Below, piece by piece: positions 11,300 through 22,839 of a DNA stretch of 64,000 bases. The stretch's first letter is position 1. The number at the start of each line of letters is the position of its first letter. A model generated the notes under the pieces. That model made no database searches. It was not told the DNA's origin and saw only the letters and a program-made list of their open reading frames with translations. The position numbers and the translations under genes were made by a program. This DNA is from Ailurus styani (Eukaryota > Chordata > Mammalia > Carnivora > Ailuridae): assembly GCA_002007465.1 (NCBI GenBank), contig LNAC01000272.1, positions 1,452,527 through 1,516,526 of the forward strand, written 5' to 3'.

Positions 11300-12370
11300 C
11301 CCCGTAGAGCAGGTGAGGCCCGGGATGGTGAGAGCGCAGGATGGGGGAGGAGGCGGGGGGAGTCGGCATGGGCCAGATCATGACAGACGTTTTTCTCCTA
11401 CACTTTATGCTGAGGACAATTGGTAGCTCTTTGAGAGTTTAAGCGGGGGTGGGTGAGTAACACGATCACAATTATGTTATATTTTAAAGCGTGCATGCTT
11501 GAAGGAGTTTTGAGATTGGACTGGAAAGAGGTGGGAAGGGGAGACTGGAGACAAGCACCATTATTTTAGAGGCTCTTTTCTGTGGTGCTTCAAAGGAAAA
11601 GGACAAGGGCCTGAGCTAAGGCGGTAGCAAATATAATCTAGAGATGAATAGGTTCGCTGGGGGCCAAATGAAATGGGAACCGAGGGTGGGTATCAGGTGT
11701 CAAGGTTGGGATCTCGAAGGAAGAATGGTACCATTCAGAAAAAAACGGGGAACAAGCTTTAGGGGAAGGGGATAGATGCTGAATTCGGTTTGGGCATGTT
11801 GAATTTCAGGTGCCTTTGGACATTGGGAAAAATAGTTTAGTTAGAGATCTGGAATTTGAAGAAAAGATTTGGGTTGGAAATGGAGTCGTCTCTTAAAGCT
11901 GGTCATTAAAGTTAAGAACATGACTGTGTCAGCCCAAGACAGTAGAGTGGGAATGGAAGAGAGCTGAGGATGTCACCTCAGGAAGGAACAAAATTTAAGA
12001 ATGGATTAGGGGAAAGGAAGCCAAGCAAAGGAGCCCAAGAAGGGATAGCCAGGGAGGGAGAAAGAGACCAGCCCAAGAGGCCCAAGACTCAAAGTGTGGT
12101 CAGGGTGGACAAGTCGGAGGTTGTTGGTGATCAGAAAGAGAGCATTTTCGGAATGCAGCGGTGGGATGAGTGGGAGAGAGTGGGAGAGGAGAACATGGAG
12201 ACATCTTGTGTAGACGACCTTGTCAAGGAATCTGACCGCAAAGGAAGAGAGGGAATTCAGATGGTAGCTGGAGGGGGCCCAGGAGCAAGGCCACCTGGAG
12301 AAGGAGAAGGCGAGGTCTGTGTCCAGGGAGAAGCGGAATCCAGACTGTGGAGAAAGACCTGTCTCCACCT
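11300..12370 (-). mobile_element. Long L2 LINE segment, antisense
   Basis: Reads as reverse complement of L2 ORF2 from its 3' end toward the reverse-transcriptase part. Landmarks: 'ggccagatcatgacaga', 'gtttaagcgggggtgggtgag', 'ctgagctaaggcggtagca', 'gggcatgttgaatttcaggtgcc', then purine-rich text ending near 12370. Many stops and indels; ancient and inactive. Confidence 0.7.
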
Positions 12371-12374
12371 TCCA

Positions 12375-13010
12375 CTCAGTCCATCTCTGTTGTGACAGTG
12401 CACACCACCTTGACGGACCCTGTTTTACTAGTCTTCTTTTGCCTACACAAGTTCAGATCTCTGTCCCAGGAAGTGCGCACACAGGGTCATTGGAAGGCGC
12501 GGTGTTGAGTTCTCCGATTTAGGACCCTGAGAGTTCCATGCACCGTCTTGTCTGACTGCCTGTGCCTGCTATAAGAGGAGACCCCACGTGGGAGGGAAAG
12601 ACCGCCAGGGACACGCGGAAGGCTGAAGCACCATCATGATCGGCAGGCATTTTATAAATAATTACAGAGACAGTGTGGCTGTCCAGGATCTTGGCTTATA
12701 AGAGAATCTCACTGTTCTGATAAGTCCTTGACTCTATGGGGCCGTGGACCTGTCTATTACCTGCATAGAACACCATCTGCTCTCTCCCTGATTACAGGGT
12801 TTTATGGACTGAAGGTTGACCCTGCATAACAGAGATGTCACAAGGAAAGTGTGACTTTTTCAAAGTCATCCTCCAATGGGTTATTTAAATACCAAGCTAT
12901 TTGTTGTAGAATTTGATAGCATTACACCTTGGAGGGAGGGGACTGTTTTGCCTTCACCCTGCTCTCCCTCCCTGCATTTTAGGTTCCAAGAGAGGAGGGG
13001 ATCAAGCAGG
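12375..13010. other. Unique sequence, possibly part conserved
   Basis: Near 12565-12630 there is a short purine-rich piece resembling an LTR interior, not certain. The segment 12650-12935 is AT-rich and repeat-free ('ttataaataattacagaga', 'gggttatttaaataccaag') and could be conserved non-coding DNA. Confidence 0.3.
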
Positions 13011-13014
13011 AAGG

Positions 13015-13200
13015 CCTAAAGTTTGCTATGTGCCATACTAAGGGCATTCACGTGGCTTGTCTCATTAGTCATCATCCAGTGTTTGCAATAGAGATAGCCT
13101 CATCCCATTGGTTTTTTCAGATGAGGAAGCGGTGTCTCAGAAAAATTAATGACCTGTAAGGGAGGGAACTTGGATTCAAACTCAGTGCAGTCTCCATCCA
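13015..13200 (-). mobile_element. MIR SINE, antisense
   Basis: 'tttgctatgtgccatacta', 'ttcacgtggcttgtctcatta', 'ttcagatgaggaagcggtg', then 'acttggattcaaactcag' follow reverse-complement MIR with normal spacing. Confidence 0.7.
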
Positions 13201-13204
13201 TCCC

Positions 13205-14875
13205 CACCACCCCTGACCTTGCTCAGGGGTTTGGAAGTCAAGATCCATGCACTGCGTCTAGGAAAAGACACATAAGAAATGCAAATTATTTCTAGTGCAT
13301 GAAGAGCGATGCCATGCAAAGGAATCAGATTTCCTCTGAAAGAGAGAAGACCTGGGGCATTTTGTGTTTGAGGAACAAACCGTGTGCTTCGCACTACATA
13401 CAAATCCTGCAGACAGTCAGAGAAAGGAGAGATGCCCATGGGCTACCAGAGTCAGAATGACTTCCCAAGGAAAGCAAAACTGGAGCCTGGCTTGGGAGGA
13501 CAGCTCGAGAAGGTAAATAGCAAGATTAAAATGGGCAGAGGGCTGTTCTAAAGGGGAGCCCTCAGGCCATACTCGGAGGCATCAACGCTTGGGTCTGCTG
13601 GATGCAGGCACACTTTTGCCTTCTCGCTCCCCTCCTGACCCTTCCTCTGTGAATGTGTCTGTATGGCCCTTTGCACACCAGGAACGAGGTGGGGGATGCG
13701 TTAGTGGCTTTAGTCCCGGCAAGGCTGTGGTCCCTTCATTTCTTCCACCGCTGTTAGTTTTGAAAGCATCAGTGAGTGGTATTCGCTAAGATGTCTGGTC
13801 TCTCAATTTATTCTTAGTTTACACACTGTTCAATTCTTGTTCAATGACTGAAAGAGAGCAGGAGCACCGCTGCAGAGATAGAGCAGGTAAGACAAGACAA
13901 AAGAACATCTCCCTGGGGCATCTTTCTCACTGTGCAACGCCTTACTCCTATTATTTTATTCATTTAAGGTTAGCTATTGAAATCCTAATGGAAGGGACCA
14001 CATTTCCCATTCACTAACAGTCTGTCACAGTTGTAAATTCTGAAATTGACATCCTGGGATTGAAATCTGCAAGGACGGATGTGTCGAATTTCTTATTGGT
14101 CTGTGACGGTTTAGAAACACTTCGAGAAATTTATGTGACCCAGAGTGTTACTTCTTGTATTTGCATGAACCAATGTGTTTTGTTTTGTTTTGTTTTGTTT
14201 TTGAAAAAATAGGCATGTTGAACTGGAGGGTGCATGTCTCACCATACGAATGCCAGACTGGTTTCATGTATTTGTCTTAAACGTTGCTAATCCTATAGAT
14301 ATTTCATATCAGCAGATTTATAAATGCATTTCTGCCCAACGAATATATTAACTCATGTTGCATATAGAGCCCCTGTATCTGACAATTGCACCTGTCATGG
14401 GGTGTCCTCAATTTGCTTAATTGAAGACATTTTTCTGAGGTCATTTGTTTTTCTTTCTAGGGTTAAAGTTTCTGCACAATTTTCCTTTTTATTCACATCT
14501 GCAGAAGTTCTCAGGATGCCTGAAAATGAACACTACATGCTCTGTTTTAGAGTCTTAGGTGATTTTCCCCACGGGGCATATACATTTACTTCTTAAGGTC
14601 TTGTAATTCACTTGAAAATGTACATTTACTCACACTAATAAAATTTTCTTCCAGCTATATATTTTCCTGCATTACATCATCTCATTAAGCACTAGAATCC
14701 CTCAAGCCTGGATTTCCCCCAAAGATTGTGAGAAATTTGTGACTGACTCCATGAAATGAGCTCTTATTCTGTGATGGTCTAAAAATAGTTGTACCAAACT
14801 GCAAAAAGATATTGCAAGTGACTTAGACTAAGGCCTTTCTTCCGCGTTCAGGAGCTATTAGGTGATGGGGAGGGA
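13205..14875. other. Unique sequence, no gene recognised
   Basis: Contains a (TTTTG)n pentanucleotide patch at about 14178-14205. The flanks 13800-14175 and 14205-14700 look repeat-free and moderately AT-rich. Frames are short with no recognised product. Confidence 0.4.
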
Positions 14876-14884
14876 AGAAGCCTC

Positions 14885-15000
14885 AGAGATCACCCGGGCA
14901 AGACTTTTCATTTGCAGATAAGAAAACAGAGTTCCTGAGAAATAAAGTGATTTTCTCATGGCCCTTGAGCCCAGCAATACTTATCTCTGGATTCCCTACT
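14885..15000 (-). mobile_element. Possible MIR/L2 fragment, antisense
   Basis: 'ttcatttgcagataagaaaacagagttcc' (in two blocks) and 'gaaataaagtgattttctcatggcc' resemble the antisense MIR core. Short and diverged, so tentative. Confidence 0.35.
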
Positions 15001-15044
15001 TCGAGGAGAAAACGCCCAATTTGCATGCTTGGAAAATAAGAGAG

Positions 15045-15275
15045 CAGAACATCTGGAATCCTACAAACTTGGATTACAATCCCAAATTGATTATTTAGTA
15101 TCTCTGTTGACCCCTGGGAAATCTCAGCATGTCTCAGTTTACCCATTTCTAAAATGGGTATAATAGTAGTAGACACCTCATTGAATTGCTATGACAAGTT
15201 AATGACATGTATTCATGCAAAAAGACTGATGCAAAAATGTCTGGCATGTAATGACTGTCCAAAAATCGGTGGGTA
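15045..15275 (+). mobile_element. MIR SINE, sense
   Basis: 'tctggaatcctacaaacttgg', 'gggaaatctcagcatgtctcagtttacccatttctaaaatggg' (in blocks), 'gacacctcattgaattgct', and 'gtctggcatgtaatgactgtcc' follow MIR from core to 3' end. Confidence 0.8.
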
Positions 15276-15279
15276 ACAT

Positions 15280-15825
15280 TCTTATTATTTTTATGAGTAT
15301 AGGACTGAGATGGAATATTTAGTTACTAGGATGAAGTGATATGAAGAAAGTGACTGGTTTCCATAAATAATTGCTTGAGGAAGAAATACTGGGTGTGTGC
15401 GGGGAGACTGAACAACTTTTTGCTATCATCTTGCTGTTTTGAATTGTCACACTTGGAGGTGGACTCATGTCTAGATTATCTGATCCTGCAATTAGGGCAA
15501 GGTGCCACTAGGTGGCAGTGGTTTCCCAATCATGGTGCTGTTATTTTGGTCACCAAATGGATGATTAAAGGAGAGCATTGGCTGTTATATGCAACTAATG
15601 AATCTTTGAACACTACATCAAAAACCAATGATGTACTATATGTTGGCTAACTGAACATAATGAAAAAATATATAAAAAATGAAGGAGAGATCATTTGAAC
15701 GTTTTCCTACTCATATCCATTTTGAAGTAGACCTCCTTATCACCAGCACAGACACATGTATTAAAATAGTATAATTGACAGGACATTGAAGTCAGATATA
15801 CATGCGTTTGAAATCCTTCTTCCCT
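15280..15825. other. Unique sequence around the CTCF-type site
   Basis: No repeat is obvious between the MIR and the L1. A 91-codon frame at 15375-15650 has no recognised similarity. Confidence 0.4.
15505..15518 (+). promoter_or_regulatory. CTCF-type core motif
   Basis: CCACTAGGTGGCAG matches the CTCF core consensus CCASYAGRKGGCRS at all 14 positions. It lies in unique DNA between a MIR and an antisense L1. Binding is an inference; motif matches occur by chance but a perfect one is uncommon. Confidence 0.55.
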
Positions 15826-16365
15826 TTCCTGGACCAATTTGGGAAAGTCCTTGGGTAACCAGCACCCAGATCAAGAAATAGAACATTAGCAGCAGCCTGG
15901 ATGCCTTCCTTGTGACTTCATCAAGATACTGTACCCCTCAAGGCAAACACCATTCTGACTTCTCTCACTGTGCATTTGGGGTTTGCCTCTTTTTGAACTT
16001 GTTGTAAACGGAGTCATGTAGTAGGCACTCTTGTGATCCTGTTCAAGGCTGCTGTCTGGGGTAGATTGTTTCTCTCTCTTTCAAAATCAATATATATGTG
16101 TTCTTTATATATGCTGGTTAAAATCCCTCTTCTCGCAATCATTGGCTTGCCTCTCACTCTTCAGCAGTGTCTTTTGATAAATATGAATTCTTAATTTAAT
16201 GAAGTTCAGTTATCATTCTTTTTCTTTATGTTCATGTGGTTTTTTTTTGGGGGGAGGGCTGTCTGTGGGCCTTGTGTTCTTCTATGTTACTGTCTAGGAG
16301 CTTTACTGTTTTACCATTACATTCGGGTCTGTGATCCTTGTGGAACTGATTTTTCTTTATGGTAA

Positions 16366-16575
16366 GAGTTAAGAATTCAGGGCGCCTGGGTGGCTCAGTG
16401 GGTTAAAGCCTCTGCCTTTGGTTCAGGTCATGATCTCAGGGTCCTGGGATTGAGGCCCGCGTTGGGCTCTCTGCTCAGCAGGGAGCCAGCTTCCTCCTCT
16501 CTCTCTGCCTGCCTCTCTGCCTACTTGTACTCTCTCTCTCTGTGTCAAATAAAAAAAAAAGAGTTAAGAATTCAG
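16366..16575 (+). mobile_element. Young CAN-type SINE inserted in L1, with target duplication
   Basis: The element at 16381-16560 starts 'ggcgcctgggtggctcagtg', has the tRNA-like head, a CT-rich middle and an A-rich end. A 15-bp duplication GAGTTAAGAATTCAG flanks it exactly (16366-16380, 16561-16575). It is younger than the L1 it splits. The 73-codon frame here is SINE sequence, not a gene. Confidence 0.97.
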
Positions 16576-17655
16576 ATATTCTTTATTTTTCTAGATAGCA
16601 TTTTGAGCTAGCACCATTTATTGAAAAACATTACCCTTTTCCCAGTGTGCTCCAAGATTGTCTTTTTGTCATAATTTATGTGAACATATATATGTATTTC
16701 TGGACTCTCAATCCAATTTCATTAGTTCTTTTGTCTAGTTTTGTACCAGAACAACTCAACCTTAAGTATTGGAGCTTTAAATAAGTTATCCTATCTGGAA
16801 GTGCAAGGCATTTAAAACTGTTCTTTGTCTTTAAGTTTGATGTTGGTGACCCTTCTGCAGGTCCATGCAGATTTTAGAATCTGCTTATCAATTTCTACAA
16901 GATCTGCAAGAAGTTGATTAAGACTACATTGACCATTGACTCTATAGATAAATTTGGGTGAACTGACATCCTTATAATATGGAGTCTTCTAGTCAGTGGA
17001 TATGGTATGTATATTCCTCCAGTTAATTAGGTCTTTCCAAAATTCTTCTCAGTAACATTTTATTGTTTTCTATATAAAAGTCTTTCACTTCTTGTCTGTA
17101 GATTATTTGGATGTTACATCGTGTGTGTGTAATGATTATTTCCAAATGTTCTCCAATGCTTTGAACTTTTATTTATTTATTTTTTCTTGCTTTATTTATT
17201 TGTGTTAACTAGGATTTACAATGCAGTGTTAAATAAAATTGGTGATAGGGACATATATCTCATTCCCAAACTTAGGTACCTGCATTTCCATATTTCACCT
17301 TTAGTTATGTTTACTGTATATTTATTTCATAGGTTCCTTTTATCATATTGAAAAAGTTTCCTTTTATTCCCAATTTGCTATAGTTTTTTTTAAATCACGA
17401 ATGGGTGATTAATTTCCCAAATGTGTTTTTTCCATTTATTTGAGAAAAATGGTTTTCTCCATATTTATATTAATCTGGTGATTGAGTTTTAAATGTTAAA
17501 CTAAGTTGCATTCTTGAAATAAATCCAACTTGGTTGATCCTTATTAATATTCTTTCCAATATATCACTGGATTTGATTTGCTAATATTTTGTTTTTGATT
17601 TTTTTGACTTTAACCTTTGATGTATTTTCATGAGGGATATTGGACTAGACTTTTC

Positions 17656-17780
17656 TTTGTGTGTGTGTGTATGTGTATGTATGTGTGTGTGTGTGTGCAT
17701 GTGTATATATATATACATATACATATATATACATATACATATACACATACATATACATATATATATATGTATATATATAA
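17656..17780. repeat. TG then TA/CATA microsatellite
   Basis: (TG)n with TATG interruptions from about 17656 to 17704, then TATA/CATACA units to about 17780. It lies inside the antisense L1. Three overlapping frames encoding Tyr-Ile-His-Val repeats are artefacts of it. Confidence 0.95.
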
Positions 17781-18311
17781 AGGGTTTGGAACCAAAGATA
17801 TCCTGGATAGGGAATAGAAGAGATGGAAAGTATTCCTGCTTTTTCTTATTCTCTAGAAAAGTTTGTGTAAAATACAAGTTCTTTCAAACATATTTGGAAG
17901 AACTGTTGAAGCTGAGCTTGGAGCTCAATTGACTCCAAGAATTGACTGTTGAAGCTGAGCTTTATGGGAGGGTTTAAAATTAGGGATTCAATTTCTTTCA
18001 TAGATACAAGAATATCCTAATTTTCTATTTCTTCTTAGTGTCCATTTTGAAAGTCGTGTTTTTTCAAAGATTCTAAAGCTTTTCATTGATACCTATGGTT
18101 TCCCACACAGTATCATCCTCTGTATGATCAAAGTCAGCTGGTGATGTTACAGTTAAAAAAAAAGAAAAACATACACCACAACTATCTTTATGATTTTCTT
18201 CCAAGTTGTTATCCACCCTCTGCTGAATCTGCAAGTTTTTATATTGTCACTTTTCTGTATGAATTAACGCATGACTTCATGTTTCCTTTAATGGAATCGC
18301 ATCTCTAAAGT

Positions 18312-18643
18312 TAAGCAGATTCTTTTTATTTATTATTATCATTATTACTATTATTTTAGAGAGGCAGGAGTGGGGGGGCAGAGTGACAGGGAGGGAGAGA
18401 GAGAAGTTTTTTTGTTTTTAAAGAGAGAACTTTAGTTTTGTTATTATTTTTATTTATTTATTTTTAGGGAGAAAAGAAAGACACACAGAGCATGTGGGGG
18501 CAGAGGGAGAGGGAGAGAGATACTTAAGCAAACTCCACACTGAGCGCAGAGATCAAGGCAGGGTTCCATCTCACAACGCTGAGATCATGACCTGTGCCAA
18601 AATCAAGAGTGGAGGGTTACCCAACTGAGCCACCCAGGCACCC
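18312..18643 (-). mobile_element. Older CAN-type SINE, antisense, with internal rearrangement
   Basis: The right half is a full SINE complement: 'ttatttatttatttttagg', 'gcagagggagagggagagag', 'gagatcatgacctgtgcc', 'actgagccacccaggcaccc'. The left part (18320-18412) repeats the tail and GA-rich region, so either two SINE 3' ends are joined or the region was duplicated. CTAAAGT at 18305-18311 and 18643-18649 may be the target duplication of the whole unit. Confidence 0.75.
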
Positions 18644-18929
18644 TAAAGTCTGCAGTCTGGTGTTCAACACCTCAACTGCTGGTTGAGTTGTTGCAGTACT
18701 GCTGGGTTGACTGGTCATGCCAACCTTACTATGCTTTGAAAGTCTGGTAACTTTTTTCTGCTTTCCATTACACTGTTTGGAAACAAAGTACAAATAATGA
18801 ACAGACTCTGTGAAGCAATGACAGTGCGAATAGTTACAACCAAATCTGAGTTCATGATGTCATCAATCCCAAGTTTAGAGCTATTTAAAAGTTAAAAAAT
18901 ATCATAGATGAAACGTGAGAGTTCTTTTT

Positions 18930-19245
18930 AAACATACTGGTGCTTATTAGTCTTTTCTTTCTCTCTTAGCAAATCTTTTAATATTTATCCATTATAGGAA
19001 TGGAAAAATATATGCCTATGTTTTCTCCTATTTGTTCACTTAATTTATTATAAGGTATTTTGTATAATGTAATGTCAGTCTGTAATTTATTTTGAAGAAT
19101 GATTTGAGGTCCTAATATGGCCTAATATGTTTTCCCAAGTAGTTGTAATAGTGTCTATCACAAAACACTGAACTGTCACTGTTCCACATGTTTAAGATAT
19201 TCATCTCCTTAAATTTGTTTCCCATTTGTTATTTTAGTAGGAATC
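18930..19245 (-). mobile_element. L1 LINE fragment, antisense
   Basis: Text such as 'gtctgtaatttattttgaaga', 'tgatttgaggtcctaatatgg' and 'gttttcccaagtagttgtaatagtg' follows the antisense C-terminal ORF2 to 3'-UTR region of old L1s. Confidence 0.5.
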
Positions 19246-19249
19246 TAGT

Positions 19250-19917
19250 TGGGTAAGATGTATGGAAAAACAAAGTGCTGTTCATTGAAATTTCCATATC
19301 AACAGGAAGTTTCTGAATGGTCATTTCTTCTGACTGAGTGTTCTCATCAGGGCTTTATTCACACTGTCTGTCCCTGGAGCCTAGAATTGAGTCTAACTCA
19401 TGCTACCATTGAAACTTCCTCTCATATTCCCTATGGTTCTTTGGAAACTTCTGCATGGAGGAAGAGTAGAAATTGTTACCACCCACAACCACACCAGCTA
19501 GAAAATGGTCAAGCGAGACCATGACTTAAATCAAGTCTCCTGACCACGCGTGTCTCTTGCGATCTACCATGAGGCCATCCTTGGTGGCCACTTCACCAGT
19601 TTGTGTTATATCTGATAGAGCTGGCCATTTCTTGTTCTTTTCTCTCACAACAATCTGTGCAAGAAGACCTACACTTTGTGGACAATTAATGCAATGAACT
19701 TTTATTAAGCAACTGCAAGCATTGAAAGAAGGGATATTTATATAGTTAGGCAGGCTTTAGTGATTTTCCAGAAGGCCATGTTTCCTGCACCATCTTTCAT
19801 AGAACATTTGGAATGCAGTGTCCAATCAGGAAGTTTTCACTTATCAGATCACTTAACTCGTTTTCTATGAGACAACCCAATTACCCACCAATGGTGCTCT
19901 GGAGGGAACTGTCAAAA
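19250..19917. other. Unique or unrecognised sequence
   Basis: I cannot assign this stretch to a repeat family with confidence. Frames are short and carry no known motif. Confidence 0.35.
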
Positions 19918-20376
19918 ATAAAGCAGGTGCTCTTGCTCTCATAGTGACTGTGGTCTCAAATGATGACATTTGTGCCATAAAATAAGAGCCCACCATGATT
20001 TCCTTGATCATGGGGCTGTCCTCCGAGCAGGGAGGGTGGCATGGTTCAGCCCAGCATAGGTGACTGATGACCTGGGGCTGACTTCCATGCTGGCTTCTCT
20101 GAGCCATTTGGCCATTTGCTTCCTGTAAGGCTCACCATTTGGGNAAATAAATAAAGCAGGTGCTCTTGCTCTCATAGTGACTGTGGTCTCAAATGATGAC
20201 ATTTGTGCCATAAAATAAGAGCCCACCATGATTTCCTTGATCATGGGGCTGTCCTCCGAGCAGGGAGGGTGGCATGGTTCAGCCCAGCATAGGTGACTGA
20301 TGACCTGGGGCTGACTTCCATGCTGGCTTCTCTGAGCCATTTGGCCATTTGCTTCCTGTAAGGCTCACCATTTGGG
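19918..20376. repeat. Exact 226-bp direct duplication joined by one N (probable assembly artefact)
   Basis: Copy 1 is 19918-20143 and copy 2 is 20151-20376, offset 233. I see no mismatch between them. They are separated by a single N at 20144 and AAATAA. Both copies give the same minus-strand peptide. A lone N between perfect copies is what an unmerged contig overlap leaves behind, and copy 2 runs straight on into unique sequence. Confidence 0.93.
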
Positions 20377-20464
20377 GAACTGAGAGAACAGAACAGGTGA
20401 CATCATGTTTGAGGTAAGAGATATTGAGGAGAACATGACCCCCGGCCCCTGAATTCGTTGGGGT

Positions 20465-20900
20465 CCTTTGTTTGGAGATAATGGAAAAATCAACTCAAAT
20501 TGGATTGAATTGCATCAGACCTTGGCTTATGGTTCATGAAGGGAAGATTTTCAAGGCAGGGTGATCTGAGGATGGGATTACTTCTGTCACTACGGTTTCT
20601 CAAGGACTCGGCCCCTTTTCTTGTTTCTGCTTGGCTTTTAGACAGTGTCATGTTTAGCTTTGGGATGACGTCTTCATGTTGGCAACACTGTGGTCATTGT
20701 TCAAGGTTTGATGTTGGTGACCATAGGAGAAAGCCTCTCTTTCCTGGAATTTCTCAGCAAACCTCCTCTCACCTCACTGGGTTGTCTGATAAGTTTAGAC
20801 CAGTTGCTGAGGCTCGGGAAAGCCAGAGGCTGGTTAGTTTAGGCCACTTCTCTGGCAGGTGGTATGATTCTGACTGGATTAGACCAATCAGGATCCCCCC
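20465..20900. mobile_element. Possible ancient interspersed repeat, family unnamed
   Basis: The series 'atcaactcaaattggattg', 'cttatggttcatgaaggg', then 'gactggattagaccaatcagg' recalls a common mammalian repeat that contains paired 'gattggcc/accaatca' phrases. I cannot name it. The 124-codon frame over it (20536-20910) is likely fortuitous. Confidence 0.3.
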
Positions 20901-20904
20901 AGAG

Positions 20905-22800
20905 CACTGAGTGTGGGGTCAACTTCCAGCAAAGTACAATGGCTTTGTAAAGATGTCAAGAATTTAGCTAAAATGGGATACCGTTCAGATGAGAATGGAT
21001 ACCAAGTAGCTAACCATCAAAAAGCTCCTGGCAAGGTCATTCACTCAGGAGATCAGAGTCTAGAGGGGAGAGAAAATAAATGATCTTTAATGGTTGCCAT
21101 GAGGTATACTCCAGAAATTAGTATACAAGCTCTCTGATTTTAAATTCTGTTACATTTTTCTGTTTCTATTTTGACTTTATATGTGTCCATCCCTTGATTA
21201 GTTTAGCACCCCATGTCACGGATACACATGCATGTGTCTACATTCCATGCATAGACACAAACATGTGCACAAATACACACACAAGTCCTCTACTGCCTTC
21301 CTCATGCTAGTGGGTCAAATTTTTCTCCGAGTACTAGCAATCGTTCCAAATGATTTTGGGGAAAATTGAAGGTTGGATCAGCAGCCTCCTGTACTTGAGT
21401 TACAACGCTAGTTTGTGGGTTGTGATGGCAGGAAACTAGACGCTCTCCATTTACCCTCCCCCACCTCCCCTCTGACATAATTGTGAAAATATAGAAGGGG
21501 ATTCAGATTTCCACCAAAGCTGGAAACCAGAAATCTTATTTAATGGCTTGCTAGAAGCCAAGAGAAATGTCTACTTCACATAACTGAGAGGAAGCTCCGA
21601 GGAACAGAGTCAGGCCATATAGGGGAAAAGAGGTCAGAGGAAAATTCTTTGTCCATGATAGCCTCTTTCTCTCTCTCTCCAACCCACTCCTGGACTACAA
21701 TCCCAATAGGCTAATGGGGAAATATGAATTTGGCAACTGGGAAAACTGTGGGGTTATTGCAAACAGAAGGCTCTGTTCTTCATCCCGTGTCTTGGACAAG
21801 GAAATAAGTATGCGCCACTTGAGACCAGAAAGTTGACAGGGAAGATCCTTCCTTAGGTTGAGTAAATGGCAGATCATGAGAGAGTTGGCTGGGAATGGGC
21901 AGAGACGTGAAGCTCCGTGGAGGCAGACAGATGAGGGTAGGGGCCAGTGCAAAATCACACACACTTTTTATGAACAAACATCAAGCCTAAGCTCTCCCCC
22001 CGATCCAAGGATTGAATGAAGAGAGAGAACCCAGGACTCAAGAGTCCAAGGAACAGTGTACTTTGGGAAAAAAAAATGATTATGGGAAAGAGCAGAAAAT
22101 TTTTAAGAACATATCTAAGTTGAGCTCAATCAACTTTAGGAAGTCACAGATGAGATGAGAGCGCAATAGGCTTTCATGAAAAGGGAGATTATTGTGATAA
22201 GGAAAGCTTTTAAGAAAACTAGAATTTAATTACTTTTTAAAATGGTGGATAACAGATCAGAAGGCAAAAGCCCACCAAAAATGCACAGAATATTGCATTC
22301 GTTTTCAATTTATGTGGTTCCCAGGACTGAATCCACATCCTGCATCCCTCCCGTCCCAAGACAGATGTTTTCAGGAGTTCAAAATTTGTTTTTTAAATGT
22401 ATGTTTAGCCTTTGTTAGTGAAAAGAAAATGATAAATTAAGTTCCTTCTTTACTCTTTCGGCTTTTCAAAGAGACCTACCATCAATGAATGCCAAATGTG
22501 CTATTAAAACTGCTCCAAATGTTAGTAGATCCGACTTCTTTTAGAAATTTTGGCCTGTGTTGCTAACTAAACCTGGAGTGTAGGCTTTTTAAGGTTATAG
22601 GGGTATGGAGGAGTTGGGTACACAGCTTTGGAACGTTTAGAATGAACCTAATAAACAAAATACAGGATTTTGCATTAAAAATGAAATCACTGAATCAAAA
22701 CCAACAGTGGAAGTAGTAGAGAGGGAAGCTCAAACTGCAGAAAATTTCATGAGAAATGCAGCTTGGTGTTTTTCAAACCTCGCGTGCTACTGCCATTGGG
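20905..22800. other. Unique sequence, no gene recognised
   Basis: Holds a weak CA/TG-rich patch with 'acacatgcatgtgt' near 21226. No repeat class or gene identified. AT content rises after 22050. Confidence 0.4.
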
Positions 22801-22817
22801 GAGTGTCCCAGCTGCTG

Positions 22818-22839
22818 GCGGGGGCTGGGGTGGGGGGGT
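22818..22839 (+). other. G-quadruplex-type motif at gap edge
   Basis: Runs of 5, 4 and 7 G separated by CT and T; the 7-G run can supply two tracts. This satisfies four tracts of three or more G with short loops. It abuts the following assembly gap, consistent with sequencing drop-out. Confidence 0.7.

Larger units (their letters stand above)
15826..18300 (-). mobile_element. L1 LINE (old L1M type), antisense, interrupted
   Basis: On the plus strand it begins with 3'-UTR text ('cccagatcaagaaatagaacat', 'ttgaacttgttgtaaacggagtcatg'). It passes through the C-terminal ORF2 region ('tttagaatctgcttatcaatttctacaa', 'tattgactctatagataaatttggg' type text near 16875-16965). It ends in the reverse-transcriptase part ('gcattcttgaaataaatccaacttgg', 'catgagggatattggactagac'). 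It carries an inserted SINE at 16381-16560 and a TG/TA microsatellite at 17656-17780. Multiple stops; inactive. Confidence 0.85.

Noticed and set aside
17581..17932. Tyr/Ile/His/Val-repeat proteins
   Set aside because: Translations of a TG/TA microsatellite inside an antisense L1.
19865..20340. Two identical minus-strand peptides suggesting a gene duplication
   Set aside because: The identity follows from the exact 226-bp repeat across a single N, most likely an assembly artefact.
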